This document shows positions 1-10,143 of a stretch of 64,000 nt of DNA, piece by piece. This DNA comes from Sophora flavescens (taxonomy: Eukaryota > Streptophyta > Magnoliopsida > Fabales > Fabaceae), in NCBI GenBank assembly GCA_030762895.1, contig CM061064.1:133989402-134053401 (forward strand). The letters are read 5' to 3'. Each line of letters begins with the position of its first letter. The stretch's first letter is position 1. Both the position numbers and the translations under genes were made by a program. The notes under the pieces are model-generated. The model was given only the letters and a program-made list of their open reading frames with translations, had not been told where the DNA came from and searched no databases.

Positions 1-168
1 TTAGTGTGGGCTATTCTTCAATTAATTTTATGATTCAAGGCCATGATCATTATTTTCCATTTTAGGGTTTTCAACTTCAAAAATCTATATAAAATCATAG
101 AAAAATCCTATGATCATGAAACCAATTTCTATGATCTTGTAATCAACTCTATGTTTATAATCCAAGAG
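1..168 (+). repeat. LTR-C1, segment 1 (interrupted gypsy LTR)
   Basis: First visible piece of a long LTR that resumes at 10144-12867 and 22831-23201. It aligns with the minus strand of the uninterrupted relative at 41340-45572 (about 44480-44560): both have 'catagaaaaatcctatg', then 'gaaaccaatt', then 'tccaagag'. By that alignment the LTR start lies about 0.9 kb before the window. No gene is seen here. Confidence 0.75.
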
Positions 169-467
169 TAGAGCCGTCAAATGTGCCAGCCCTAGCCCAT
201 TTAGCTCTAGCCCATGTGGGCTAGGGCCAAAAGGGCCACGAGGCCAAAAGGCCCACATTTAAAAAAAGCCCACATGGCCAAAAAATCCTAAAATTAAATT
301 CCCTAAGGGCCTATGCCAGCTCATGGGCCATAATTTTTTTGAAAGACCTATTTAATTTTTTTTTTATAAAACTTGACATAAAGAACAACTATAATCACTC
401 TATATATGTAATAATATCATTTAACCTATGAAATTATCTATTCAAATATATATGTATTATGTGCTAT

Positions 468-975
468 CACTACAAAAAAAAAGGTCATTTAGCGACCGAA
501 AATAGTGACCGAATTTTTAGGTTGTTTTTTGCGACCGAAATAGCGACCGATTGCAGAATCTACATGAAACACTGGTTAGAGTTGATTCTGCGACCGAAAT
601 AGCGACCGAAATAGAGCGTAGCAGAGAGATCGGTCGCTACTTCGGTCGCTAAACAAAGGAAAGTAAAAGTCAGAAATTTATGAATTGTTAGCGACCGAAA
701 TGGCGACTGAATTAAATGCAACGGTCAAACTGTGTTTATATTAGCGTCCGATTTAGAAATCCGTCGCTAAGTTTATGAATTCACACTTTAAACTTTATTA
801 TATTTGCTACCGATATTATTTCGGTCGCTAAATGGCGCGTTAAAAAAATAAAATTGAACGGTGTTAGCGACCGAAATTTAAATCGGTCGCTAAAATTACA
901 AATTCAAATTAAAACTAACCATATTAGCGACCGAATTAGAGACTGAATTAATTCGGTCGCTAAAACTGAAATCCC
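468..975. repeat. CACTA-1 5' terminus and subterminal array
   Basis: The terminal CACTACAAAAAAA is followed by many copies of TAGCGACCGA and its complement TCGGTCGCTA, single or in head-to-head pairs (for example 488-497, 543-552, 600-609, 634-651, 867-893). In En/Spm such short subterminal repeats bind TNPA; here that role is inferred. Degenerate copies such as 'gcgtccgat' and 'gcgactgaa' also occur. Confidence 0.88.
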
Positions 976-1033
976 TAAATTCGACAGAACCTCCTTCTTC
1001 CTCATTTTTTCCGTCGTATTTCTCTCTCCCACC

Positions 1034-1330
1034 CACTGTTTCTCTCTTCTACGGCGCGCGCTCCGGCCACCTCAACACCCCAAGACACCTCCGGTCACCA
1101 CCGTCATCTCCCCTCTGCTCAGGTAAGCTCTCCTCTACTCCATCTCTCTGTCTCTGTTTCTCTCGCATATATCTCTCTCTGTCTCACTGTTTCTCTCTTC
1201 CTAGCCGCGCGCTCCGGCCACCACAAGACACCTCCTGTCACCACCATCATCCCCTCTGCTCAGGTAAGCTCTCCTCTGCTCCATCTCTCTCTCTGTCTCT
1301 GTTTCTCTCGCATCTCTCTCTATCTCACTA
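1034..1330 (+). repeat. Tandem duplication of a leader segment with splice donors
   Basis: A unit of about 150 bases occurs twice, at about 1034-1186 and 1187-1330. Each copy begins cactgtttctctcttc, passes a GC-rich 'gcgcgctccggccacc' segment, and reaches 'ctctgctcag|gtaagctc', a good plant 5' splice donor (about 1118-1127 and 1258-1267). Position just inside the subterminal array and CT-rich composition suggest the transposase 5' untranslated exon and the start of its first intron. The duplication doubles that exon and donor. Confidence 0.65.
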
Positions 1331-1734
1331 CCATTTATAGACCAATGCCTGCATTTTCGTTTTCTCTATCTCTACCATTTCTGTTAGTTTTGTCTTGTTT
1401 CAGTTGTTGTTTCTTATCACTATTATGTCCCACCTGACTTGTTCTTTTCAAACTTGTTGGCATGTCATGTAGCTGTTATGTGAATGGCATTGTAGGGTGA
1501 TGGTTTTTGGTAAATAATGTTTGATGTCTGGTAATTTCATTGGCATAAGAGTTTTAAGTCTTTGCATTTCTTATATTTCTATCTTTCGAGGATATTGTTG
1601 GCAACATATATAATAAAGAGAGTGATTTTACCTTTTGATGGATGATTAATAAACAAGGTGTGATCTGATTAACCTTGAATGCAATCCTATCTTTTGATTG
1701 CTTGTTTGTATCAATCAATCCACACCTTAGGTGA

Positions 1735-2045
1735 TTATTTGAGGTTGTATAATACTTTTTCAGTTTGCATACCTTGTTAGCATTGACCTATTTCTCAAAC
1801 GCAAGAGGAATTTCCATTTAGACTTCTTCTTCTAGGCCTCTATTTAGGAAGACATTCTTAATGCCTAATTAATGAAACAACCAATCCAGATCCGATACCA
1901 AGGATAGAATGACTCTGTCTATTTGGTTTTGTTCTGGTGTGCAACAGTTTTTTGGTAATCAATCTCATAAGTTTGAATGTAGTCTTTTGTGACAAATCTC
2001 GTCTTATATCTATCAATACTCCTTCATGTGGGTGGTATTCATTGA
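1735..2045 (-). pseudogene. Copia reverse transcriptase fragment (broken)
   Basis: On the minus strand three short stretches give a recognisable Ty1/Copia RT: 'TRFVTKDYIQTYEIDYQKT' (about 2020-1960), then 'VILSLVSDLDWLFH' (about 1912-1872), then 'LGIKNVFLN' followed by 'LEEEV' and 'MEIPLAFE', ending at 'NKVCKLKK' and 'LYNLK' (about 1745). These match the usual Copia blocks around the first catalytic Asp; that Asp of the D(V/I)KNAFL motif reads G here (LGIKNVF). Stops interrupt the frame at several places and frameshifts separate the blocks, so it is dead. It lies antisense inside CACTA-1, where the N-terminal half of TNPD would be expected. It could be a captured fragment or a later insertion that then decayed. 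Confidence 0.8.
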
Positions 2046-4155
2046 TCATACTTATATTTCCCTTGGTGCATTCCTACACAATCCAATAAAACAAGTTAAA
2101 AACATTGGCGACAAGATTTGCACTCTTTTGAAAACAATTGCTATCACCCAATTTTGATCCACAAAGAATTGGAAAAACAATATATGCATTTACATCGGTT
2201 GTTGATATGTTCAGATGTTGGTAATTTGTCTTTCTCTTTTTCCTCACAATAGCCAACTTTGATACTTTCCTTGTTAATCAGAGACAAGCTTCATGTGCTA
2301 CACGTAAAAGACTACGAATGTCACCTAATGACTCCTTTGTTTGATTGTTGTCAATGCAAATCACATTGCTTGTTTTTGTCTTGCCTTTATAACATGCGTG
2401 ATTATTAGGGTTTACTATAGCCATAGGACGTACTTTGTGCATGCAATATACAGAGAGAAAAATCACCCACAACCTCAAACTCTGCAGCAACTTCAGAACC
2501 TTGGGAAACTCTTTGCATAAACTATTAAACATTTGCATCTGAGGCTACAGCTACTACACATCATACCAACTTTTGATGTATGCATGTTTCCTTATGCTTT
2601 TACTTTATCTTGGCAAAGTATATTTTAATGGCATTTCCTTCATCTTTTCTTATGTAAGAATAGCAAGTGAGTGTCTACACATAATACCTTTAAACACATA
2701 CAACATGCATTGGCATCAAACATCATGTTAATTTGTTGCGATCAAACACAACATATTGTTATACCATCTCCCATAACATATCATAAGTACAAATTCCATC
2801 CCGAACACACTAAAGAAATAGAACAATTCATTTCCCCCCAGAATTTAACTTGAACCTTATTAAACTTCACATGAGGGTACTCTCATTGGAATTTTCTTTC
2901 AATCATAGAGTTTAATCCACAAGCAAAAGTACTGTTAAAAGATGAAGAATCTATCTCAAATTTCTTTTCTACCTTATCATGGAGGCCATTACCATACTAT
3001 ACTATAGATTGTTGTAGGGATAAGAGATGTTGTTGAGTTTATATACCCATAAAAAACATGTATGCTCTGGCTCCTCCCAGCTGTCATTCCAACCAAAAAT
3101 CCTTCTTTAAAAAGATCAGGACCCATCTATACCGCTCACTATACAACCTACTCTACCATCCATTGCCTTGAAGGCCAAATTAATGGATGAAAGCAACACT
3201 TTCCTTCAAATCCAACCTTTATCAATGAATCATATACCATATTTTTATTACAAGCTTAACACTTTTTGGTAAATAATGTTTGCAGTCTGGTAAATTGCTT
3301 TCCATATTCTTGCTAGCTGCTTAACTGTAAAATAGTCTAGGTAATTTGGATTATAGGCCATTTCGAATTTAGTTATTTTTGTTTAGTAGAGATGTGGAAC
3401 ATATGAGGGGAAAATGGAAGGAAAGAAGTATTTAAGGAAGAGGGGGTCTGAGAGGCAGAGATGTATATAAAAACAAGAGGAAGTAGTACCAATGAGGACT
3501 GAGAAGGGAGAAATACAACCTCGGGAACAAATTCAATTCATAAATCATCTCTCTTTCTCTAAGTACTTATCAATCCTTAAATAGGCAAAACCAACTTGAT
3601 AACCAAGAAATCCTAAATGACTAAAAACCTTAAACAAACCAATTTATTAAAAGTATCATAATAACCCCAAAATACAAGATCCAAATTACATTGATTCCAA
3701 ACTATATCTTGCATAAAAGCCAATGTGAAAAGTAGATCAATCTTTCATTCATTGTCTTAAAGTATGGTACACTAAATGGCCTACACTAAATGGTATATTC
3801 GGATTGCAGTTCCTAACTTTTAGTGTTGAAATTTTCACATGGGAAAGAAAATAGGAATCTTCTTTTCAGATTGGAAGTTAAATTGCAATTATCCATTGTA
3901 GGATCTACTACACCATTCTGCAGCCATTATATTAATTTGAATGATTTTAACGTTGGAGAATAATTGGTAGGCCCTATGATGTTTGATTTGAAATGAATAA
4001 TATCTTTTATGCACGATATGTCCTTGTTGTCATATTCTTCTACTCTCTGTTGGCTCCGGCTCCTCCACTTATCCTTGCTCGGTTGTGTTTTCTCTCTCAG
4101 GTCAATTCTCTGAACACTCAGTGTAATGTATTATGTGAATTATCGTCTTGTTTGG
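2046..4155. other. CACTA-1 internal filler, no gene recognised
   Basis: About 2.1 kb without a convincing reading frame on either strand. The part next to the Copia RT (2046-2540) may be more of the same retroelement, but I cannot identify a domain. A 33-base segment, 'tttttggtaaataatgttt' followed by 'gtctggtaa', occurs at about 1503-1535 and again at 3263-3296, so a direct repeat brackets the Copia-containing stretch. The CT-rich stretch near 4040-4105 resembles another leader. Confidence 0.5.
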
Positions 4156-4480
4156 TAGTGGAGAGCTGAGCTCAATAGGATGTGATCTTGTCTGATTGTA
4201 TGCTGATAATTTAATGTTTATGCATGTGTTTGTCAATATGTGTTGTTTGTTAGTGGAGAGCGGAGCTCAATAGGATGTGGTCTTGTCTGATTGTATGCTG
4301 ATAATTTAATGTTTATGCATGTGTTTGTCAATATGTGTTGTTTGTTAGTGGAGAGCGGAGCTCAATAAGATGTGATCCTGTCCGAAAGGCGGGATGCTGG
4401 TTGTGTGCTGATAATTTAGAAATTATGCATGTGTTTGACAATTAACTGCTACTTGTTAGTGGAGAGCGGAGCTCAATAGG
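4156..4480 (+). repeat. Minisatellite, about 95-base unit, 3-4 copies
   Basis: Units begin 'tagtggagagcKgagctcaa' at 4156, 4251, 4346 and 4457. The first two intervals are exactly 95 bases; the third is 111 because the unit is altered and longer. Units 1 and 2 are nearly identical, and the last is partial. It lies just upstream of the transposase exon, probably in an intron or leader. Function unknown. Confidence 0.8.
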
Positions 4481-4861
4481 ATGTTTGCTACAATATTTAA
4501 TCTAAGTTTGTATTGATTTACGCTGCAATTTATATAAGCTCAACAATGTTGCAATATTTATAGGTTAATGGTTTTATTTTCTGTTAGAGTTAATAATTAA
4601 TTTACGAAAGCCTTAGTTTCCTATTTGAGATTCAATATTAATGAGCATGCGTAACTTATCAAGGTATGCATGCTCATTGTATTGAATCTTGAATTGTCCA
4701 AGTGGGACAGTTTGGGAAAAAACCTTTTTCACACTCGTACAATAGTCATTTCAATGTTCAAATGCCTTATATACTTGTTGAAATCTCGGTCTGATGCATT
4801 TCCTTTTGTTCTCCTGGTGCATACTTGATCGCGGTGATTCTGACTGTGCTCGAGTCGTCAA

Positions 4862-7136
4862 TTCCTTCCAGAAGATCATCCTTATAGGCGGAACAAGAAT
4901 GCATTCAAGAAGCGTTGTGCGGAGAGAACACCGCCTCCACCACGTTTGACTGGTCCTAATGTATGGCGTAGAGTACAGTACTTACCGCTCGTCCATGAAA
5001 CCCAAGGAGAACATATTCCTGATTATGGCGTCAACCATAATTGGAAAAAACAAAGAATATTTTGGAGGTTGCCGTATTGGAGGACGCAGCTACTCCGTCA
5101 CAACATTGATGTCATGCATACTGAGAGGAATGTGTTTTTGAATGTGTTTGACACTGTGATGGACATCAAGGGGAGGACAAAGGATACAAATAAAGCCCGA
5201 TTGGACCTGGCTGACATTTGTAATCGGAAGGAGCTTGAGTTGCAGGACGGTGGTCGTGGCAGACTTATCAAACCGAAGGCAAGTTATACACTAAGCAAAG
5301 CACAGAAAGTGGCCGTCTGTAAGTGGGTTAAAGAACTAAAGTTACCAGATGGGTATGCTTCCAATCTGGGTAGATGTGTTGACATTAAGGAAGCAAAGTT
5401 ACATGGAATGAAGAGTCATGATTGCCACGTGTTCATGCAACGGTTGCTTCCAATTTCGTTCGACGCATTACCGAAGCAAATTTGGAACCCACTTGTTGAG
5501 CTTAGCCACTTTTTCAGGGAGCTTACATCGACAACACTAAATGTGAATCAATTAAAGGATATGGAAGTCAAGATACCCGTTTTGTTATGTAAGCTGGAGC
5601 AAATCTTCCCGCCGAGTTTCTTTGATTCCATGGAACACCTGCCAGTTCATCTACCTTACGAAGCAAGAGTTGGTGGCCCAGTCCAATACTGCTGGATGTA
5701 TCCATTTGAGAGGTAAACAACATCAACTATTTTACTTAATACATATGAAATTCACGAACACGAGAGCGTAGTTTAGCTTTCCCTAAAACTAGTAATTATT
5801 TGTATGTATCCCTCTGTAATAGGTTCCTGCACTCCCTTAAACACAAAGTCAAGAACAAGGCACGAGTGGAGGGTTCCATTTGTGAAGCATACTTAGTAGA
5901 GGAGACTTCCACTTTTGCATCTTATTACTATCCGGACGAAGTTAACACGAGAAGGACAAGGATGCCTAGAAACGTTGATTCGGGCGAAGGATGTTCAACT
6001 AGTCCTCCTATATCAATATTCAACTATCCGGGCAGATTTAGTGGCAAATCAAAAGGATATTTCTTGGAGCAGCGTGACATTAATGCTGCTCATCTGTATA
6101 TCCTTCAAAATTGTGAAGAGGTGGCGCCATATTTAGAGTAAGTTTCTACAACGTCTTTAATAAGTTCAATTGACATTTATGATTATTAATCGTCCTGTTG
6201 TTAATCTCCCATATGTAGGATGTACGACAATTTTCTAAGGGATCTCCAACCTGACATTTCAAACGATCAGGTTGATCGAGAAATTACTTCTCACTTTGCT
6301 ACGTGGTTCAGTAAATATGTAGGTTAAGCATCTTCATTTGTTGAAATACATTTTATCTCCTTAAATATATAGCATGTATAAGAATAATATAATATTTGAT
6401 TTTTTAGGTACTAGATCCAGAAAACAATGTTCAAAATCCATTGTTGACAAATTTGGCATGGGGGTCTAACAGTTGGGTTACATCATGGAATACTTATATT
6501 GTAAATGGATATAAATTTAACACAAAAACATGGAATGAAGGAATGCAGACGTGTAACTATGGTGTTTGTGTGCGAGCCACTGACGGCAATGTAGAGGATG
6601 ATTTCTATAGGGTTCTAACTGACATCCTTGAACTCGATTATACCGGTTTCCCCGTGATGAAATTAGTTATCTTCAAGTGTGATTGGTTTGATCCTACTCT
6701 TGACGTAGGGACAAAAATAGATAAAAATTATGGTATTGTTCAAGTTAGGCTGTCTCGAAGGTATAACAAGGCGTACGACCCATTCATTTTTTCACAACAG
6801 GCAGAGCAGGTTTATTACTCGCCATATCCCGAAGGACATCATGGCTGGTTGGGTGTTATTAAGATAAAGGCTCGCAGTATAATTACTGATAATGTAATCA
6901 ACCAGCCTGAAAAAGATGCTCCATATCAAGATGATGAGTTTTCAAGACCCCACGTACCGTTGCAAATTACGCTGGACATTATTGTTAATTCTCTGGCGGA
7001 CATTTCCGGAAATGGGGAAGAAGTTGAAAGGGAGTTAATGGATCAATCCGAGTTGGACGCATCTAGCGAAGGTACATTCCGATCAAGTGATACTGATGAG
7101 AGTGAGGGTGAATTTAGTGACGGAGATTCTACTTAG
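4862..7136 (+). pseudogene. CACTA TNPD-like transposase, C-terminal half, four exons
   Basis: Transposase of the En/Spm class, which binds and cuts element ends; only its C-terminal part is present. Joined exons 4862-5712, 5823-6137, 6219-6318 and 6408-7136 have GT...AG borders in matching phase and give one open frame of about 664 residues ending at TAG 7134-7136. The first about 180 residues are the end of the Transposase_21 domain (motif 'RHNIDVMHTERNVFLNVF' about residue 80). Next comes a DUF4218-like region (about 180-390, crossing the first intron). Exon 4 is a DUF4216-like domain ('FKCDWFDPT', 'QVYYSPYPE'). Upstream of 4862 the frame meets a TGA at 4841-4843, and no Transpos_assoc domain or Transposase_21 front half exists in CACTA-1. 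The homology begins mid-domain, so the 5' part was lost by rearrangement. The intact frame and introns suggest the loss is recent or the remainder is under constraint. Confidence 0.87.
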
Positions 7137-7247
7137 GTAATTTATTTATGTCATAATTCATTGTGTGAATGTCATTCTACTTATTAGGTAATTTATTTTT
7201 GTATTATTTACACTGTTGTGTAATCATCTTTTCATTTTTTTTCACAG

Positions 7248-9025
7248 ATGGCAGATTCCTCTAGAGGTAGGGGTCGTCGTGGAGGTCGTGCTGCGAGAGT
7301 CCCTTCGCCGGCTGACCCACAGCCTTCAGATCGAGACCACCCTACCAGCACCTCTGTGGACGGGACACCTCAGGGTGATGGAGTTGCACCCCCCTCCCAG
7401 CCTCATGTGGTCGGGACACAGGCTGCACCTTCATCATCCACACCTACGACGATAGGACCATCATCATCATCGGGACAGGAGAGTCGTGGTCCATCCGACA
7501 GGAGGATTCTTCTAATCCCCAGGGGGGATAACGAGTATGCTAATTTAATTTTTTAATATATATAAAGTATCGTTAATTTCTATTTACTTGTGTTTTTAAT
7601 TTAATTATAACATTTATTAATGCTCTAATTTTGCTGCAGCTTTCTGCCCGCGAAGACCCCTTCTGATTCGATATCGAAGATCCCACGACGCAAGTTTGAT
7701 GGTCCATGGCCTACATGGAAGGCCATCCCACTGGGCCATAGGGATCAGTTGTTTCTAGAGTTTAAGGTAACAATTTATTAAGTTTTTTAAATTAAATTTA
7801 CATTATATATATGTACACACGAATTTCCTAACAACTGTAAGTTGCAGAAAGAGTATAGGTGGGACTTAGCTTTAGAGGCTCTCGTCAGGGACATATTTGA
7901 GCATAAAGGCTCCCTGGTCATGAAGAATCTGATGAACAAGCTGAGGAAGGGTCAGAATAAGGGGAGGTGGGTGGATCCTGAGATCAAGAGGCAGGTGGAC
8001 CAAGATCTTGGGCTACTGAGAAGTTCCAGGAGATCCAGGCCACAGCTCGGCGTAATCGAGCTTCTGATGGTGGCGCATGTGCTTGGACCGGTGGGTCTAA
8101 ATCAGCCGCCGCCCACTACGACGAGCTGGTAATACATTAAAATTTTGACTTAATATACTATTTAATTAATTAGTTTTCATTTTTAATTATTCTTATGAAT
8201 TTAAGATTATATTTTTCTGTGCAGAAAGCACAGAAACAGCGAGCCCCCACTGCTATGGAGTTGGTGGAGAGGACGAAGAAGTTGAAGTCGGGGACATGGG
8301 TCAACGACAAGGCCCGTAACTATGCTGTAAGCAAAAAATTAATTTAGTGTTTACTTGTAATTTATTATAAATGATTTGTTAATATTGGATATAATTTTAA
8401 CTAAATCTCTTCAACTATACTTTGTAGGTGGGCTTCAACGAGAAGAAGGACGATGCCATATCACGTGCCTCACAGTCACAAGATGAGGCTTTGACTGGTG
8501 ATGGGCCCTGCTCTCCTGTCTCCATCGACGATAATGCCATTTATTTGGAGGTCGTCGGGGGCAGGAACAAGAAGGGGCACGTGTATGGCCTCGGACACCT
8601 GGGAGCCGAGTTCATCGCTTCATCGTCCGGCACGCCTGCTCCTTCCTGCGCTGATACCATCCCTCAGGAGCAGTTCCACCAAATGCAGGACACCATCACG
8701 CAGTTGAATGCGGAGCTTCGGGAAAAGAGCGAGAGAGAGCAGCAGATGGCGAACCATATTGCACAGTTGACTCAGGCACACCAAAGAATGATGCGGCGAG
8801 CATCGAGCGAGGCAGTTTCATGCGATCGGTGTTGGAGCGAGATGAGATCCAGACTCGATTGCTCGGAGATGATGCTCGACGCGGTTGTGCCGCTTCTTGC
8901 CGCTCCTCGGTTCCGCCACCAGCTACCGATGTCGCTACTCCGAGGAGGGCGATCAGCTAGCAGACGGCGGTGGTACGGACGCTGAGGATGATTGGATTCC
9001 TCCATCTCCCCCTCATCATGACTGA
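7248..9025 (+). pseudogene. CACTA TNPA-like gene (transposase_24 type), damaged
   Basis: Second gene of CACTA-1, 111 bases after TNPD. The start ATG at 7248 follows a cacag acceptor. Exons 7248-7534, 7640-7766, 7848-8128, 8225-8326 and 8428-9025 have consistent splice sites. The N-terminus is low-complexity (Ser/Pro/Arg/Gly rich, 'SSRGRGRRGGRAARVP'). Exons 2-4 carry the plant transposase_24 core ('RRKFDGPWPTWKAIPLGHRD', 'KLRKGQNKGRWVDPEIKRQV', 'RRNRASDGGA'). Exon 5 has 'VVGGRNKKGHVYGLGHLG' and a Gln/Glu-rich coiled coil (about 8640-8800). One base is missing in exon 3 near 8005-8016: its length is 281 instead of 282, and the core motif continues in the next frame. The last exon shifts frame again near 8815 and 8955; the expected acidic tail 'EDDWIPPSPPHHD' ends at TGA 9023-9025. 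In En/Spm the TNPA protein binds subterminal repeats. Confidence 0.82.
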
Positions 9026-9608
9026 TTTTTTTTCTCCATATTTTTGACTTTAAACGATTCTTGTACGACATTTTGGATTATTCTTTTTATATATATTTAT
9101 TCTTTCTTATGATTGTATATTTCATAAGTAATTTGGTGTGTTTTATTAGTAAGTTTGCTAACGTTTAAATAAAATCAGAAAAAAATTTATTTTAAAAATT
9201 TAAATTTTTTTTAAAAAAATAATAACCAGTTTAGCGACCGAATTGGAAACCAATAATTCGGTCGCTAAACTTTATTTAACATTTACATATGAGGTATAGC
9301 GACCGAAAATCCGTCGCTAATATAGGTTAACAATAACCAAAATTAGCGACCGAATTAGCAACCGATTATCGGTTGCTAGAAATGGTTACCCCCAAAAATG
9401 CGACCAACCTAATAGCGACCGTTTATTATTATTTAGCGACCGAATTTACGGTCGCTAATATTAATTCGGTCGCTAAAACCTTAGCAACCAGGTATTCAGC
9501 TACCACCATAAATCGGTCGCTTATTCGGTCGCTACAATAAATAGCGACCGATTTACACTATTTAGCGACCGAAAATTACGGTCGCTAAACAATTGTTTTT
9601 TTGTAGTG
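9026..9608. repeat. CACTA-1 3' untranslated region, subterminal array and terminus
   Basis: 9026-9225 is AT-rich with no gene. From 9230 onward TAGCGACCGA/TCGGTCGCTA words recur about every 20-40 bases (9232, 9258, 9297, 9345, 9412, 9434, 9463, 9519, 9541, 9562), ending with the terminal CACTA repeat on the minus strand at 9596-9608. Confidence 0.88.
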
Positions 9609-10135
9609 TATAGTTTTTCCTTCACTAACCGCACAATCACTTAGGTAATCCAAGTGAATGGTTTCCCTTAGCTGGAATATTATCAATTGCAATAATTTGA
9701 TATCAGTTATCTACTTTAACAATTCATTTCATATAAAGACAATGATGAAAAGAGAGAAAACAAAGAGAAATCTAAAAAATTGAAGGAAAAACTATAACAC
9801 GTAATACATATTTGAATAGTTAATTTCATAGTTAAATGATATTAATACATAATGTTAGAGTGATTATAGTTGTTGTTCTTTTTGTCAAGTTTTATAAAAA
9901 AAAAATAGGACTATCAAAAAAAATTATGGCCCATGGGCTGGCTTTGGCCCCTAGGGCTTTTTAGTGCTTTTTGGCCATGTGGGCTTTTTGGCCTTGTGGA
10001 CTTTTTTGCCCTGACCCACATGGGCTAGGGCTAAATGGGCTAGGGTGGCCCATTTGACAAATCTAGTTATGGGCTAAATGGGATTGTGGGTGAGATGGGC
10101 TGGTCCTAGGGCTTAGGGCCAAGTTGACAGCTCTA
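9609..10135. repeat. hAT element: loop and right hairpin arm
   Basis: 9612-9627 ('agtttttccttcac') finishes the left arm, since its complement lies at about 9780-9797. 9628-9779 is the loop and holds no gene. 9780-10135 is the right arm, complementary to 169-467: for example 'gacaaaaagaacaac' and 'ataatcactct' blocks on the minus strand face 'gacataaagaacaac' and 'ataatcactct' at 373-402. Confidence 0.82.
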
Positions 10136-10143
10136 TCCAAGAG

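Larger units (their letters stand above)
468..9608 (+). mobile_element. CACTA-1 (En/Spm-type transposon)
   Basis: It starts CACTACAAAAAAA at 468 and ends with the reverse complement of the same 13-mer at 9608, flanked by the 3-bp duplication tat (465-467, 9609-9611). Both ends carry dense arrays of TAGCGACCGA in both orientations, as in En/Spm subterminal regions. It holds a TNPD C-terminal half (4862-7136) and a TNPA gene (7248-9025) on the plus strand. The TNPD N-terminal half is absent; a Copia fragment and unrecognised DNA lie where it would be expected. Exact target duplications at both the hAT and CACTA levels show that the hAT element landed in LTR-C1 first and the CACTA landed in the hAT element later. 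Confidence 0.93.
169..10135. mobile_element. hAT-type foldback element, with CACTA-1 inside
   Basis: The ends are TAGAGCCGTCAA at 169-180 and, on the other strand, TAGAGCTGTCAA at 10124-10135. The 8-bp target duplication tccaagag lies at 161-168 and 10136-10143. TAGAG ends plus 8-bp duplications are typical of the hAT superfamily. Without CACTA-1 the element is about 0.83 kb and has no coding capacity. Its left part (169-467 plus 9612 to about 9627) is an inverted copy of its right part (about 9780-10135), so it is a long hairpin with a loop of roughly 150 bases. The right arm has about 70 extra bases near its tip. Both arms are rich in GGGCT/AGCCC words. It would need a transposase from elsewhere. 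Confidence 0.88.

Noticed and set aside
2671..2853. Small plus-strand frame inside CACTA-1
   Set aside because: No homologue recognised, no splice or start context; short frames of this size are expected by chance.
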